From: an uncultured Mycoplasmatota bacterium | GTDB lineage: Bacteria > Bacillota_I > Bacilli_A > RF39 > UBA660 | Length of the DNA: 43,234 nucleotides | Assembly (NCBI GenBank): GCA_947569245.1 | Contig: CANORV010000003.1 | Location: 1 to 43,234, forward strand | Reading direction: 5' to 3' | In this document: positions 15,683 through 24,996 of the stretch, one piece after another | Numbering within the stretch: the first letter of the stretch is position 1 | Layout: each line of letters opens with the position of its first letter | Made by a program: the position numbers and the translations under genes | The notes under the pieces: model-generated | Databases searched by the model: none | The model's input: only the letters and a program-made list of their open reading frames with translations | Told to the model about the DNA's origin: nothing

Positions 15683-17113
15683 TTATACTAAATAATATAT
15701 AACTGTAAATAGTAAACAACTAATTACAATTGATAAAAAATTTACCATACTATTTCCAATGTATTTAAAACCACTTGACTTTTTATATCTATCTTTATCA
15801 TCAAAGTCAAGGGTCTCTACTATTTGTTTTGTTTTTAAATCAAAATATTTGATTTGTAAAAATTCTCCCATAATACTATCAATTAGTGATGATATAGATG
15901 CAAAGATTGATATAGTTATAAAGTAATAAAATTGATTGTTTTGAAAAATGATAAAGCTAAATAGCCCCATTAAGATGGATGCTATTAGTGAACCAATTAT
16001 TCCTTTATATGTTACTCCCCCACTTGAACCTTTTTTTACTTCCTTTCTAGAAATTATATATTTTACTTTTTCGTTTGATGTTTTACCAAACTCTCCACCA
16101 AAAGTATCACTGCAAGAAGATGCTAATCCTAATAAAAAGATGGCCTTATATAAAATATTTTGATTAAAATAATATAAAATAGCTGCTAAAAAGGGAATTA
16201 TTCCGTTAAAGATTACTTGTTTTAGGCCTCTTTCTTCATTTTTTAAATCTCTCTTTTTACTTATTTTGAAAATAATAGCAGTAGAATTTGAAATCAATAA
16301 ATACGAAAGAAGAGCAATATATGAAGATATTCCTAAAATATAATGTACTGTTGTTCCAAGAATAATGGCACCTACTGCTCCTTTTATATCTAACACTTTA
16401 AAACTAATAGCAAAAAGAGCAATCATTAAGTTAATACTAAGTGAAATACTAAAACTTAAAAAAGTAGGATTTTTAGTTAGGAAATATATAATTATAGGAA
16501 GTATAATTGGAAGAATTAAATTGTCAAATCCCTTATTAAATAATACTTCTAAAATACAAGAATAACTTGCTATAATAAAAGAATATATAAAAATACTTTC
16601 ATAATTATTTAAGAATAAAACAAAGTATGAAATTAAATACGAAACGATAAAGACAATAAGACTTCCTTCTAGTGTTTTGTTATTTTTAAATGTTCTTTTA
16701 CTTATTTTTGGACCAATTAATCCAGCAAGACCATCAGCATATCCAAGAATTAAAGTTGTTAAGATACCAATATAAAGATATTTTTTGGTAATAAATAGAC
16801 AAAATGTTAATATAAATAATGATAATGCATAAAAAACGGTTCCTAAACCCTCTTTTTTATCTATTTCAATAGCAGTTATTGTCTTATTTTTATATGAATA
16901 ATAGTTAATAAAAATAAAAAGTAAAGGTAGTATTGATGCATATAAATAGTTATCAAAAAATATACAGGCAATTAAAAAAGTATTACTTAAGCCGATATGG
17001 ATAAGTTTTCGTGATTCATAATTAGTTAGCTTTTTACTTTTTAGAAAACTAGTAATCAAAGTTATAATAAAGAAGATATAAAGGATTTCTACTAATAAAC
17101 CAATATAATTCAT
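15683..17113 (-). CDS. Fused prenol kinase-like (VTE5/SEC59) and DUF92 (VTE6-like) membrane protein
   Basis: This polytopic protein of 476 residues joins two families. Residues 1-210 resemble CTP-dependent phytol/dolichol kinases: SRKLIHIG (34-41), GYADGLAGLIG (124-134), NKTLEGS (145-151). Residues 237-476 are DUF92, whose plant member VTE6 is a phytyl-phosphate kinase: KGAVGAIILG (244-253), SDTFGGEFGK (335-344), KGSSGGVTYKG. In plants the two steps turn phytol into phytyl diphosphate. By analogy this protein could phosphorylate a prenol twice, perhaps to salvage the wall carrier; that is inference. AGGAGGAAT precedes the ATG. It lies between the YgjP-like and NatA-like genes, 11 nt from the latter. 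Confidence 0.82.
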   Translation of the reverse strand: MNYIGLLVEILYIFFIITLITSFLKSKKLTNYESRKLIHIGLSNTFLIACIFFDNYLYASILPLLFIFINYYSYKNKTITAIEIDKKEGLGTVFYALSLFILTFCLFITKKYLYIGILTTLILGYADGLAGLIGPKISKRTFKNNKTLEGSLIVFIVSYLISYFVLFLNNYESIFIYSFIIASYSCILEVLFNKGFDNLILPIILPIIIYFLTKNPTFLSFSISLSINLMIALFAISFKVLDIKGAVGAIILGTTVHYILGISSYIALLSYLLISNSTAIIFKISKKRDLKNEERGLKQVIFNGIIPFLAAILYYFNQNILYKAIFLLGLASSCSDTFGGEFGKTSNEKVKYIISRKEVKKGSSGGVTYKGIIGSLIASILMGLFSFIIFQNNQFYYFITISIFASISSLIDSIMGEFLQIKYFDLKTKQIVETLDFDDKDRYKKSSGFKYIGNSMVNFLSIVISCLLFTVIYYLV

Positions 17114-17149
17114 ATCTTATTCCTCCTATTATAGTATACCATTATTTAT

Positions 17150-17788
17150 TTAATATTTCCTCATTATTCTTCGTATTTCTTTATAAGATTTAAAATTTTC
17201 TTCTACAATACTCCAAAATTTACTAGAATGATTAGCTTCAACTAAATGAGATAATTCGTGAATTGCTACATACTCTAAACATAAAATATCTTTTTTCATT
17301 AATTCTAGATTAAGAGTAATAACATGTGTTTTAGTATTGCAAACACCCCATCTGCTAGTCATTTTTCTAATTCTTAAGGTTGGTCGTGGGATATTTCTAG
17401 TAAAGTTGTCATAACAAGAATATAGGCAATTACTAAAAACTTCTTCTGCCTCTTTTTTATACCACTTATCAATATCTGCTGTTTTTCCAACAAAAACTTT
17501 GTCTTTTCCTAAGCTAATATTATTTCCATTTGTATAAACAACATCATACTCTTTTCCTAAGTAAAAAAATTTTGTTTTTAAATCGTTTTTAAAAAGTTGT
17601 TTATTGTACATATTAACAATAGAGTTATAATTATCTTCAATCATTTTTGAAATAGTACTATCTTTTGTAAAATACGAGGTTGTAACATAAAGATTTAAAT
17701 CTTCTTTTATTCTAAAATATGTATTTTTATTTGATTTTTTCTTTGTAATTATAACATCGTGTTTTATATTATCAATCACTATTTTCAT
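17150..17788 (-). CDS. YgjP-like metallopeptidase-fold protein (DUF45)
   Basis: The 212-residue product carries the zinc motif HELSH (177-181) with a third ligand candidate His187, and the family signature MTSRWGVC (143-150), usually MKSRWGSC. Only H, E and H spacing is seen, typical of DUF45/YgjP proteins, which have an M48-like fold. The family is often annotated as M48 metallopeptidase, and E. coli YgjP has been linked to UTP hydrolysis, so activity is uncertain. There is no signal peptide. It starts with GGTGG before the ATG and heads the long minus-strand gene run that continues to the prepilin-like gene. Confidence 0.88.
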   Translation of the reverse strand: MKIVIDNIKHDVIITKKKSNKNTYFRIKEDLNLYVTTSYFTKDSTISKMIEDNYNSIVNMYNKQLFKNDLKTKFFYLGKEYDVVYTNGNNISLGKDKVFVGKTADIDKWYKKEAEEVFSNCLYSCYDNFTRNIPRPTLRIRKMTSRWGVCNTKTHVITLNLELMKKDILCLEYVAIHELSHLVEANHSSKFWSIVEENFKSYKEIRRIMRKY

Positions 17789-17839
17789 ATTACCACCAAT
17801 ATAATTGTATAATTTTTTTTTAAATATTGCTAGTTAAAT

Positions 17840-17869
17840 GTATAAATATTTAAATTATCTAACAAAATA
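17840..17869 (+). promoter_or_regulatory. Candidate sigma-G promoter of sspI
   Basis: GTATA (17840-17844) and CAAAATA (17863-17869) are 18 nt apart. The -35 fits GHATR fully and the -10 fits CATWMTA in six of seven positions. The predicted start would leave a leader of about 15-17 nt holding the AAGGA ribosome site. This fits forespore expression, as known for sspI. Confidence 0.5.
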
Positions 17870-17892
17870 TTACTAGAAAGGAATGAGTTAAT

Positions 17893-18162
17893 ATGGATTT
17901 AGATATCAGAAGACATATAATTAATAATTTTAAAGGAGATAATATTGAGACTCTTCGTAGTGCAATCGATGAAAGTATAAAAGAAAATGATGAAATTACT
18001 TTACCAGGAATGGGAGTATTTCTTGAAATAATTTGGAGTGATGCAACTGATGAAATGAAAGATGAAATGTTAAAAATAATAGAATCAAGAATCAAGCTTG
18101 AAAACACTTTAGAAAAGGATAATGCAAGTAGTAATCAGTCGGAAAATGATGATAATAATTAA
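17893..18162 (+). CDS. sspI: Small acid-soluble spore protein SspI
   Basis: This 89-residue protein matches SspI along its first 70 residues: MDLDIRRHIINNF, then ENDEITLPGMGVFLEIIW (LPGLGVLFEVIW in Bacillus), then SDATDEMKDEMLKIIE. SspI is a minor spore-core protein made in the forespore under sigma-G. The last 20 residues are Asp/Asn/Ser-rich, an extension beyond the Bacillus protein. AAGGA lies about 9 nt before the ATG. It is a single-gene unit ending in a terminator shared with the convergent P-type ATPase gene. Its presence is the clearest sign that the organism makes or recently made endospores. Confidence 0.93.
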   Translation: MDLDIRRHIINNFKGDNIETLRSAIDESIKENDEITLPGMGVFLEIIWSDATDEMKDEMLKIIESRIKLENTLEKDNASSNQSENDDNN

Positions 18163-18173
18163 TTATACAAAAT

Positions 18174-18204
18174 AAAAAAACAATAGACGATTATTGTTTT
18201 TCTT
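18174..18204. terminator. Bidirectional terminator, sspI / P-type ATPase
   Basis: A 10-bp stem (AAAAACAATA 18176-18185 with TATTGTTTTT 18192-18201) encloses loop GACGAT. The ATPase stop codon (18191-18193) lies at the loop/stem edge. Only two G:C pairs, but T runs flank it on both strands. Confidence 0.75.
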
Positions 18205-20854
18205 TTTTACCTATATATTTATATGACTCCATTACAATTATAATAGGAAGAGCTAGTAAAAAGATTATAACTAAATGTTTTAAAGGGATACTTGATGTCG
18301 ATAGTAGTTTGTTTAAACTGTCAACTTCCATAATAATTATTTGTAAAAGAATTGTTACTGTTATACTTACAAATAGGAAGGGATTATTAATTTTTGTTTT
18401 AAAGATTGATTTATCCTCACTTCGGCAATTAAAGACATGTAAGTTTTGAATGAAAACCATAAGAGTCATTACATAGCCTCTAGCAATTGATATATCAAAG
18501 TTAAATACCTTTAGTAAGATAAACCAAAATATAAAAACAAGTAATCCCATTGTTAAACCTGATACTAAAACTTCTTTTATTAGTGTTTTATCAAATAGAG
18601 GTTCTTTAGTATTTCTAGGCTTTTTGGTCATTACATATTTGTCATTTTTTTCAAAGGATAAAGCCATATCTTGAAAACCGTCTGTAACAATATTAATCCA
18701 TAATAACTGAATAGCTACTAAAGGAAGAGGTAAATCAAAGATAATTGAAAGGGTAAAAAACAATACTTCTGCAAAGCCACTAGATATTAAAAAGTATGCT
18801 ACCTTTCTAATATTACTATAAGCTCCCCTTCCTTCTTCAATTCCTTTAACAATTGAGAGAAAATTATCATCTGTAATAATCATTGTTGCAGTTTCTTTAC
18901 TGACATCTGTTCCACTTCCCATTGCAACACCAAGATTAGCTGTTTTGATTGCTGGAGCATCATTTACTCCATCACCTGTTACTGCAATAAATTCATTTTT
19001 TCTTTTTAGGGAATTTACAATTTCTAATTTTTGGATTGGAGTAACTCTAGCAAAAACTTTTTTATCTTTAATAAAATTATCAAATTCTTTTTCATCTTTG
19101 CTATCTAAGTATGTAGCTAATTCTTTACCTGTTGTTATTTCTTTGTCATTATTAGCTATATTTAATTCTTTTGCAATTGATAGAGCTGTTAAAGGATGAT
19201 CACCTGTTATCATTAAAACATCAATTCCTGCTGTATGGCACTTTTTGATAGCATGTTTTACTTCTTTTCTTACTGGATCAATGAATGAGACTAATCCCAT
19301 AAATGTCATGCTAGGAATATCTTTTTCATCATAAAAATCTTTCTCTTTAAAATTATTAGTAACACCCTTAGCTATAGCAATAACTCGGTAACCGTCTTTG
19401 GCTAATTGTTCATTTTGATTAAGTAATAGGTCTTTATCTATTTTTTTTACTTCTTTAGAGTCTTGCATTTTATCACAGAAAGTTAATACTTTTTCTAGTG
19501 AGCCTTTTATAGTACAATTTATAGTATCACTTTCTTTATAAAAAACTGCTGAGTAGCCCTTTTCTGATTCATAAGGAATTGATACTAAATTAGATTTTTC
19601 TTTAGTTACACCAACCTTTTTACTGAGAGCTAAGAATGCTATATCAATTGTATCTCCAAAAAAATTCCAATTTTTTCCTTGTTTTTCTAGTGTTGCTTCA
19701 TTGTTAATCATTCCAAGATAGGCAATTTCTTTTAATGTTTTATATGATGCTTTTTCATATGCAACAATTTTACCTTTATCATTATAGCCTGTTCCTGTTA
19801 TTTCAAAAATATCACCGTTTGGAAGAAGTACTTTTTTGGCAGTTTGTTCATTTACTGTTAAAGTTCCTGTTTTATCACTAGCTATTACGGTACAGCTTCC
19901 TAGGCTTTCTACAGCATTTAATTTTTTGACAATAACATTTTTCTTAGACATTCTATTTGATGCTATAGTTAAGGCCAAAGTTAAAGCAAGTGGTAGCCCT
20001 TCTGGCATAGCTGATACTCCTAAGGCTACAACGGATAAAAATATTTCTTCAAATTTCATGCCTTTTATTAGCATGATTAAAGTTAAAATAACCGAAATAG
20101 CTAAAATAATTAGAGTAATTTGATGAGAAAATTTTTCCATTCTAATGACAAGTGGTGATTTTTCCTCTTTTGTTTCAATTACTTTTGTTGCAATATGACC
20201 TATTTCAGTATCTGTTTTAATTGCCGTTACAACTCCAATTGCCCTTCCTGTTATAACACTACAACCTGCATAAGCCATGTTTTTGGTATCACTAATAGAA
20301 AATGCTTCTTTAATTGGTAAATGATTCTTAACTACAGAAACACTTTCTCCTGTTAAAACAGATTCATCAACTGTAAAATTGGTTGTTTGTAAAAGTCTTA
20401 TATCTGCAACTATCTTATCTCCTGACTCCATCAGAATAATATCACCAATAGTTACTTCTTCACTGTTTATTAATGTTTCCTTTTTATCTCTTAAAACTTT
20501 TGTCTTTACTTTAATTAATTTTTTTAAAGAATCGGCACTTTTTCCAGCTTTCCATTCTTGAAAAGTACCTAAAATGGCATCTATAAAAATAATAAAAATA
20601 ATTACTATTGCATCAATAACTTCATCAACAATAAATGAAAAGATACATGCTAGTATCATGACCCAAATTATTGGATCTTTAAATTGAGAAAAGAAAATTT
20701 CTATAGCATTTTTCTTTTTCTCTTTTGGCAATAAATTTTTACCATATATTTTTAATCTTTTTAAGGCTTCCTCTGTAGTTAAACCTGAAATATTTGAGTT
20801 AACCTTATCTAGGACCTCTTTTTCTTCCATTTGATAAAATTTATTGTTATCCAT
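18191..20854 (-). CDS. Calcium-type P-type ATPase (P2 class)
   Basis: This 887-residue pump has the N-terminal cation-ATPase domain (about 5-75), the actuator motif TGES (168-171) and the ion-site motif PEGLP (284-288) in membrane helix 4. The phosphorylated Asp327 lies in DKTGTLT; MITGDHP and GDGVNDAPA hinge motifs and a C-terminal set of six helices follow. P2-class enzymes with this PEGLPLALTLAL motif export Ca2+ from the cytoplasm with proton counter-transport; helix-4 Glu285 is present. The exact ion is inferred. It starts 8 nt after the hybrid kinase stop with AGGAAAG before its ATG, so the two are probably one operon. Confidence 0.94.
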   Translation of the reverse strand: MDNNKFYQMEEKEVLDKVNSNISGLTTEEALKRLKIYGKNLLPKEKKKNAIEIFFSQFKDPIIWVMILACIFSFIVDEVIDAIVIIFIIFIDAILGTFQEWKAGKSADSLKKLIKVKTKVLRDKKETLINSEEVTIGDIILMESGDKIVADIRLLQTTNFTVDESVLTGESVSVVKNHLPIKEAFSISDTKNMAYAGCSVITGRAIGVVTAIKTDTEIGHIATKVIETKEEKSPLVIRMEKFSHQITLIILAISVILTLIMLIKGMKFEEIFLSVVALGVSAMPEGLPLALTLALTIASNRMSKKNVIVKKLNAVESLGSCTVIASDKTGTLTVNEQTAKKVLLPNGDIFEITGTGYNDKGKIVAYEKASYKTLKEIAYLGMINNEATLEKQGKNWNFFGDTIDIAFLALSKKVGVTKEKSNLVSIPYESEKGYSAVFYKESDTINCTIKGSLEKVLTFCDKMQDSKEVKKIDKDLLLNQNEQLAKDGYRVIAIAKGVTNNFKEKDFYDEKDIPSMTFMGLVSFIDPVRKEVKHAIKKCHTAGIDVLMITGDHPLTALSIAKELNIANNDKEITTGKELATYLDSKDEKEFDNFIKDKKVFARVTPIQKLEIVNSLKRKNEFIAVTGDGVNDAPAIKTANLGVAMGSGTDVSKETATMIITDDNFLSIVKGIEEGRGAYSNIRKVAYFLISSGFAEVLFFTLSIIFDLPLPLVAIQLLWINIVTDGFQDMALSFEKNDKYVMTKKPRNTKEPLFDKTLIKEVLVSGLTMGLLVFIFWFILLKVFNFDISIARGYVMTLMVFIQNLHVFNCRSEDKSIFKTKINNPFLFVSITVTILLQIIIMEVDSLNKLLSTSSIPLKHLVIIFLLALPIIIVMESYKYIGKKEKQ

Positions 20855-20862
20855 TGTCTTTC

Positions 20863-23169
20863 CTACTTTCTATAATATTCTTCAATTACTTTTATAATGC
20901 GGTCATATTCATCGAGCAATTTTTGAAAGTTTTCATTTACATAGTGGCTGTCATTTTCTTTGGCTTTTATTTCATGTTCAAAGCAAATACTTGCTAAAGT
21001 GTCAATTCCTAAGTATTTACTGTCACTTTTTATACTGTGTGCTAATATACTATAGTTTTCAAAATTTTGTGTTTCAATAAATTTAATTAGTTCTTCTCTT
21101 CTTTTGTTTGATAAAGAATAAAATTCTTCTAATGTTTCAAAGAATAAGTCATTATCCCCTAGAATTTCGATTCCATGAGATATATTTATTCCATTTTTTA
21201 TTAAATAGTCTGTTTTGTTTGAAGATGAATTTGAGACATTATTAGTTTCATTATTTTGATGGTTTTTATAATCAAGTGTTTCTTCATTAGTATTTTTATT
21301 GTTTTTCTTAGTTAGATATGTACTTAATATTCTAACTAATTCCAATTTATCAATTGGTTTTGATAGATAATCATTAAAACCTTCTTTTATGTATGAATCT
21401 TTCATTCCTTCTATAGCATTAGCTGTTAAAGCAATTACTGGAATATTAAAATTTTTATCTTCTTTTAGCTTGTGTAATGTTTCTGTTCCACTCATGTGGG
21501 GCATCATGTCATCCATAAAAATCAAATCATAGTTTTCTTTGTTAGTGATAATCTTTTCAAGACAACTACTACCGCTTTCAACAAGAGTTGATTCTATGTT
21601 AAAACTTGTTAGAATTCTGTTTGCTAGTTTTAAGTTTATTTTATTATCATCGACTACTAGTATTTTTGTATTACTAAAATCTAGAGCTTGTAATTGCTTT
21701 GTTTCACTTAAATAGTCGTCTTTGTCATTTGGACAGTTATAACTTTTTATTATTTGATTTATATATATGGTAAATTTAGAACCTTCTTGAAACTTACTTT
21801 GAACAACAATTTTACCTCCTAACATTTCAACTAGTTTTTTGGTTATTGCAAGTCCTAATCCGGTGCCCTCAATTGTTGTATTTCTTTCTTCATCAAGTCG
21901 TTCAAATTTAGTAAATAATTTATCTATTTTCTCTGGTTTTATTCCTCTTCCAGTATCTTCAATACTGATAATTAATGTTGATTGTTCTTGTTTATTTATG
22001 CATGATACAGTGAAATCAATGTATCCCTTATCTGTATATTTAATAGCATTTGTCAAAATATTAGTAATTATTTGTTTTATTTTTTGAATGTCCCCGTATA
22101 AAACTGCTGGCAAATCGTTACAAAATGATGTTCTTAATTCAATTGGCTTTTCTCCAATTCTAGTTGCTGATAGTTTAGCAAGATTAGATAGTTCTTTTTT
22201 TATATTATACTCTTTATTTATTATTTCCATTTTATTAGCTTCTATTTTAGAAATATCTAAAACACTATTAACAATTTCAAGTAAATTTTGAGAGGCCATT
22301 ATAATATCCTTGGCATCATTTTTTGCTGCGTCTAATGTTTCTTCTTGTAAAATACACTCACTAAAACCGACAACAGCATTAAGTGGTGTTCTTATTTCAT
22401 GAGACATGTTTGATAAAAATTCTGATTTAGCATGATTGGCTTTTTCGGCATGTTCCTTTGCTAAATTTAATTCTCCTATTAATTTTACATCTGGATTTTC
22501 TATAGTAAAATACATAAATATTACGACAAAGTTTAAAAGTGCTGTTACTAATAATAATTCAGGATTAGACATTTGAATTGATATTATTGGGATTGATAAA
22601 ATAATAAATGATATGATAGGTAGAAGACTTTTTTTATTAATTCTATTAATATTAAATATTATATATATTATCCAAGTTAATATAGTTAATCCAGCTGATA
22701 TATATAGGAATGTGGTATTTGGTCCATAAGCATAAATGACTTTTCCGTCTCTATAAAAATAAAATGGTAAAATAATATTAATTATAATAAAAATTATATA
22801 TATTATTGTTACTATATTTATAATTTTTTTGTTTTTATTAGCTTCCATCATAGGATTTTCTTTTTTCATTGCTTTCTTTTTGGGTGTTCTTTTTAAAAGA
22901 AAGATATATAGAGTTATTAAATAGCATATAGTAAGAAGATAAGAATAATATGCTTTTAAGATAAAGAAGCGAAAATAGTGATTATCAGGTAAACTTAGAC
23001 TAGCCCAAATACCAAGTAAATCAAAAACTACTCCAATTATTGATGCTAAAAGTAAATATTTATAGATTTTGTTTTCGATAGTATCAATTCTTTGTTTGCT
23101 TAAATAAACAATTGTTATTAAAACAATATAAAACAGGCTTCCTACTAATAATAATACACTAGCATGCAT
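20863..23169 (-). CDS. Hybrid sensor histidine kinase with receiver and Hpt domains
   Basis: This 768-residue membrane kinase holds a complete phosphorelay. About seven hydrophobic helices fill residues 4-222. The DHp domain has His257 in SHEIRTP. The ATPase domain has the N box ([13 protein letters not shown], 368-380), DTGRGI (405-410) and GTGLGLAI (435-442). The receiver (502-620) has Asp507/508, phospho-acceptor Asp553 in FMDDMMP, Thr582 and Lys604. An Asn-rich linker leads to an Hpt domain (655-768) with His711 in HSIKSDS. No periplasmic sensor is present, so the multi-helix domain itself probably senses. The Hpt is paralogous to that of the 3036-3815 protein. No dedicated output regulator is next to it; the following gene encodes the Ca2+-type pump. 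Confidence 0.93.
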   Translation of the reverse strand: MHASVLLLVGSLFYIVLITIVYLSKQRIDTIENKIYKYLLLASIIGVVFDLLGIWASLSLPDNHYFRFFILKAYYSYLLTICYLITLYIFLLKRTPKKKAMKKENPMMEANKNKKIINIVTIIYIIFIIINIILPFYFYRDGKVIYAYGPNTTFLYISAGLTILTWIIYIIFNINRINKKSLLPIISFIILSIPIISIQMSNPELLLVTALLNFVVIFMYFTIENPDVKLIGELNLAKEHAEKANHAKSEFLSNMSHEIRTPLNAVVGFSECILQEETLDAAKNDAKDIIMASQNLLEIVNSVLDISKIEANKMEIINKEYNIKKELSNLAKLSATRIGEKPIELRTSFCNDLPAVLYGDIQKIKQIITNILTNAIKYTDKGYIDFTVSCINKQEQSTLIISIEDTGRGIKPEKIDKLFTKFERLDEERNTTIEGTGLGLAITKKLVEMLGGKIVVQSKFQEGSKFTIYINQIIKSYNCPNDKDDYLSETKQLQALDFSNTKILVVDDNKINLKLANRILTSFNIESTLVESGSSCLEKIITNKENYDLIFMDDMMPHMSGTETLHKLKEDKNFNIPVIALTANAIEGMKDSYIKEGFNDYLSKPIDKLELVRILSTYLTKKNNKNTNEETLDYKNHQNNETNNVSNSSSNKTDYLIKNGINISHGIEILGDNDLFFETLEEFYSLSNKRREELIKFIETQNFENYSILAHSIKSDSKYLGIDTLASICFEHEIKAKENDSHYVNENFQKLLDEYDRIIKVIEEYYRK

Positions 23170-23302
23170 TTAATATCACTTCCTCGTATTATATATATAA
23201 TACCATAATTTTTTTAAATATAAAATATTAATTATATCGAAATTTAATTTTGTCCTAAGATTTTTTCTAATGCGTTAGCTTTTTATTTTTTTCTAAAAAA
23301 TT

Positions 23303-23338
23303 AAAAAAACAGTTTCTTATTTATTTCGAAACTGTTTT
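23303..23338 (-). terminator. Terminator of the HAD-PlsC gene
   Basis: An 11-bp perfect stem (AAAACAGTTTC 23306-23316 with GAAACTGTTTT 23328-23338) is followed on the minus strand by TTTTTTTAATTTTTT. The stem's first arm includes the last codons of the gene and the loop its stop codon. The rest of the 23170-23316 gap holds nothing I recognise. Confidence 0.88.
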
Positions 23339-24834
23339 ACTAATTTTTTTACTTCTTTATTTTTTTCTTCTTTATCGGTTATTGTTTCATTTATCTTTCT
23401 CATTTGTTCAATTAAGCTATTTGATTCTTCAATTTGACTATCTACTACTTGATTCCACATAAGAGATATTTCTTTTATATCCTTATTTCTAGTATTTATA
23501 GGAAAGCCATAATTTACAATTGCTTTATTTTCTACATCTAAGTTATCTGGCACCCATACAATAGAAAATGGTTGGATAAATCCATCTTCTGCTTTTACTA
23601 ATCTAAATATTCTGTTTGATTTTAGTGGAAGTATGTTTTGCTTATCTGGCTCTCTATTTAATGTTCCTTCTGGGAATAAGCCTACTGCTCCATCCCACTT
23701 TAGCATCTGCCCTAGCATTTCAATACTTTTTAGATTAATATTCATATAATTTTCATCTGTTTTTCTAGCAATTGGTACGGCTCCAACAGACGTTATAAAA
23801 GCTGCTGACAAATAACATGGTATTGGATGTTTACCCTCACTAAATAAGTTTTCTTTTCCTTGAAACATTCTAAGTAAGGCTCCCCAATGTAGTTTTCTAT
23901 TTTGTGTTGTTGTAACTAAAGCTGGATCAAGCTTATTTCGGTGGCTTCCAACAAAAGCAACTGAACCAGTTTTTAAAATATTTTCATTTCCCTTAACTAT
24001 TGGTTTAATTTTACTATTTAAAATTGGTGTTCCTATTAATTTTACTAAACTGTAATTTGCTTCTGTTAAAATTTTTCTTAGATATAAAGGATTAATAATT
24101 TTGATGTCTGATAATGTTTTAGCTTTTTTATTATTTTTTTCATCTTTTTTTTCATTATTAGCCATATCTAATAATTTTCTTTCAAATTCATGAAGATCAA
24201 AATCGTTTATTCTTGTTACGTTTTCATTTAACTTAGAATTTATGTTATGAGAGTTTGAGATACAATAAATATTAGATTTTGATGTTATGGCATTGATAGT
24301 ATCAGTTTGATCTTCAAATACAAAATCGGGACTCATGGCATTTATGTAGTCAATTTTCTCTTGCTTAGATTTTACAAGTTTTAGTGAATCATAGCTTATA
24401 TTTCCGTTAGCTAATTGTATTTTTGTTAAAAGTGGAACAATTTGTAACCTTATGAAATCTTTTATAAATGATGAATTTTCACTAGATTTTTTTCCTCTTG
24501 TTGAGACAAACTGGATATAGTAATCGTTTAATTTTAAAAAATCAATTAATTCTTTAACTCCTGGCTTTATTGGCATCATACAATATTTTATAAAATTTTG
24601 ATTCCAAAAATCTTGATTTATTTTATCACTTTTTTTGATGGCTTCCTCTTCTGTTAGACCATTTTCTATAAAATATTCCTTTAAGGCAAAAACTTCTTTT
24701 AAGTCATATCCCTCTTTATTTATAATGTCTCTTTCTATTTTATATTTTTTCTTTAGAAATGATGGTGCATTTTCAATCATAAATCTTGTTTCTTCTACAA
24801 TGCTATCATCAATATCAAATATTGCTATTTTCAT
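23317..24834 (-). CDS. HAD phosphatase-like / 1-acylglycerol-3-phosphate acyltransferase fusion
   Basis: This 505-residue protein has two parts. Residues 1-215 look like a HAD-superfamily hydrolase with Asp7 and Asp9 in FDIDDS as motif I, Thr112 in VSTRGKK as motif II and FEDQTDT (173-179) as the acidic motif; the layout is near 5'-nucleotidase-type HADs. A Lys/Asn-rich linker (225-240) leads to a PlsC-type acyltransferase (about 250-460). That domain has the catalytic HRNKLD (H298, D303) and the FPEGT box (387-391), which bind acyl donor and phosphate. It could acylate lysophosphatidic acid while the HAD domain acts on a lipid phosphate or nucleotide; that is inference. No clear membrane span is seen. 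GGGGGAG precedes the ATG. Confidence 0.87.
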   Translation of the reverse strand: MKIAIFDIDDSIVEETRFMIENAPSFLKKKYKIERDIINKEGYDLKEVFALKEYFIENGLTEEEAIKKSDKINQDFWNQNFIKYCMMPIKPGVKELIDFLKLNDYYIQFVSTRGKKSSENSSFIKDFIRLQIVPLLTKIQLANGNISYDSLKLVKSKQEKIDYINAMSPDFVFEDQTDTINAITSKSNIYCISNSHNINSKLNENVTRINDFDLHEFERKLLDMANNEKKDEKNNKKAKTLSDIKIINPLYLRKILTEANYSLVKLIGTPILNSKIKPIVKGNENILKTGSVAFVGSHRNKLDPALVTTTQNRKLHWGALLRMFQGKENLFSEGKHPIPCYLSAAFITSVGAVPIARKTDENYMNINLKSIEMLGQMLKWDGAVGLFPEGTLNREPDKQNILPLKSNRIFRLVKAEDGFIQPFSIVWVPDNLDVENKAIVNYGFPINTRNKDIKEISLMWNQVVDSQIEESNSLIEQMRKINETITDKEEKNKEVKKLVKQFRNK

Positions 24835-24935
24835 GTTTACTCCCCCTTAAATATATTCGTTGCTATTATACTACTAAAATTTCATTAAGTCAACATTTTT
24901 GTTTACTGTGTGTAATCATCTTGAGATAATTAATA

Positions 24936-24964
24936 TTGACATATATGTAATATTTTGATATAAT
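24936..24964 (+). promoter_or_regulatory. Consensus vegetative promoter
   Basis: TTGACA (24936-24941) and TATAAT (24959-24964) are both perfect and 17 nt apart, the ideal sigma-A arrangement. It points to the frameshifted orphan gene, with transcription starting near 24971. Confidence 0.88.
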
Positions 24965-24996
24965 ATCGAGCTATAAAAGAGGGGAATAAATGTTTT

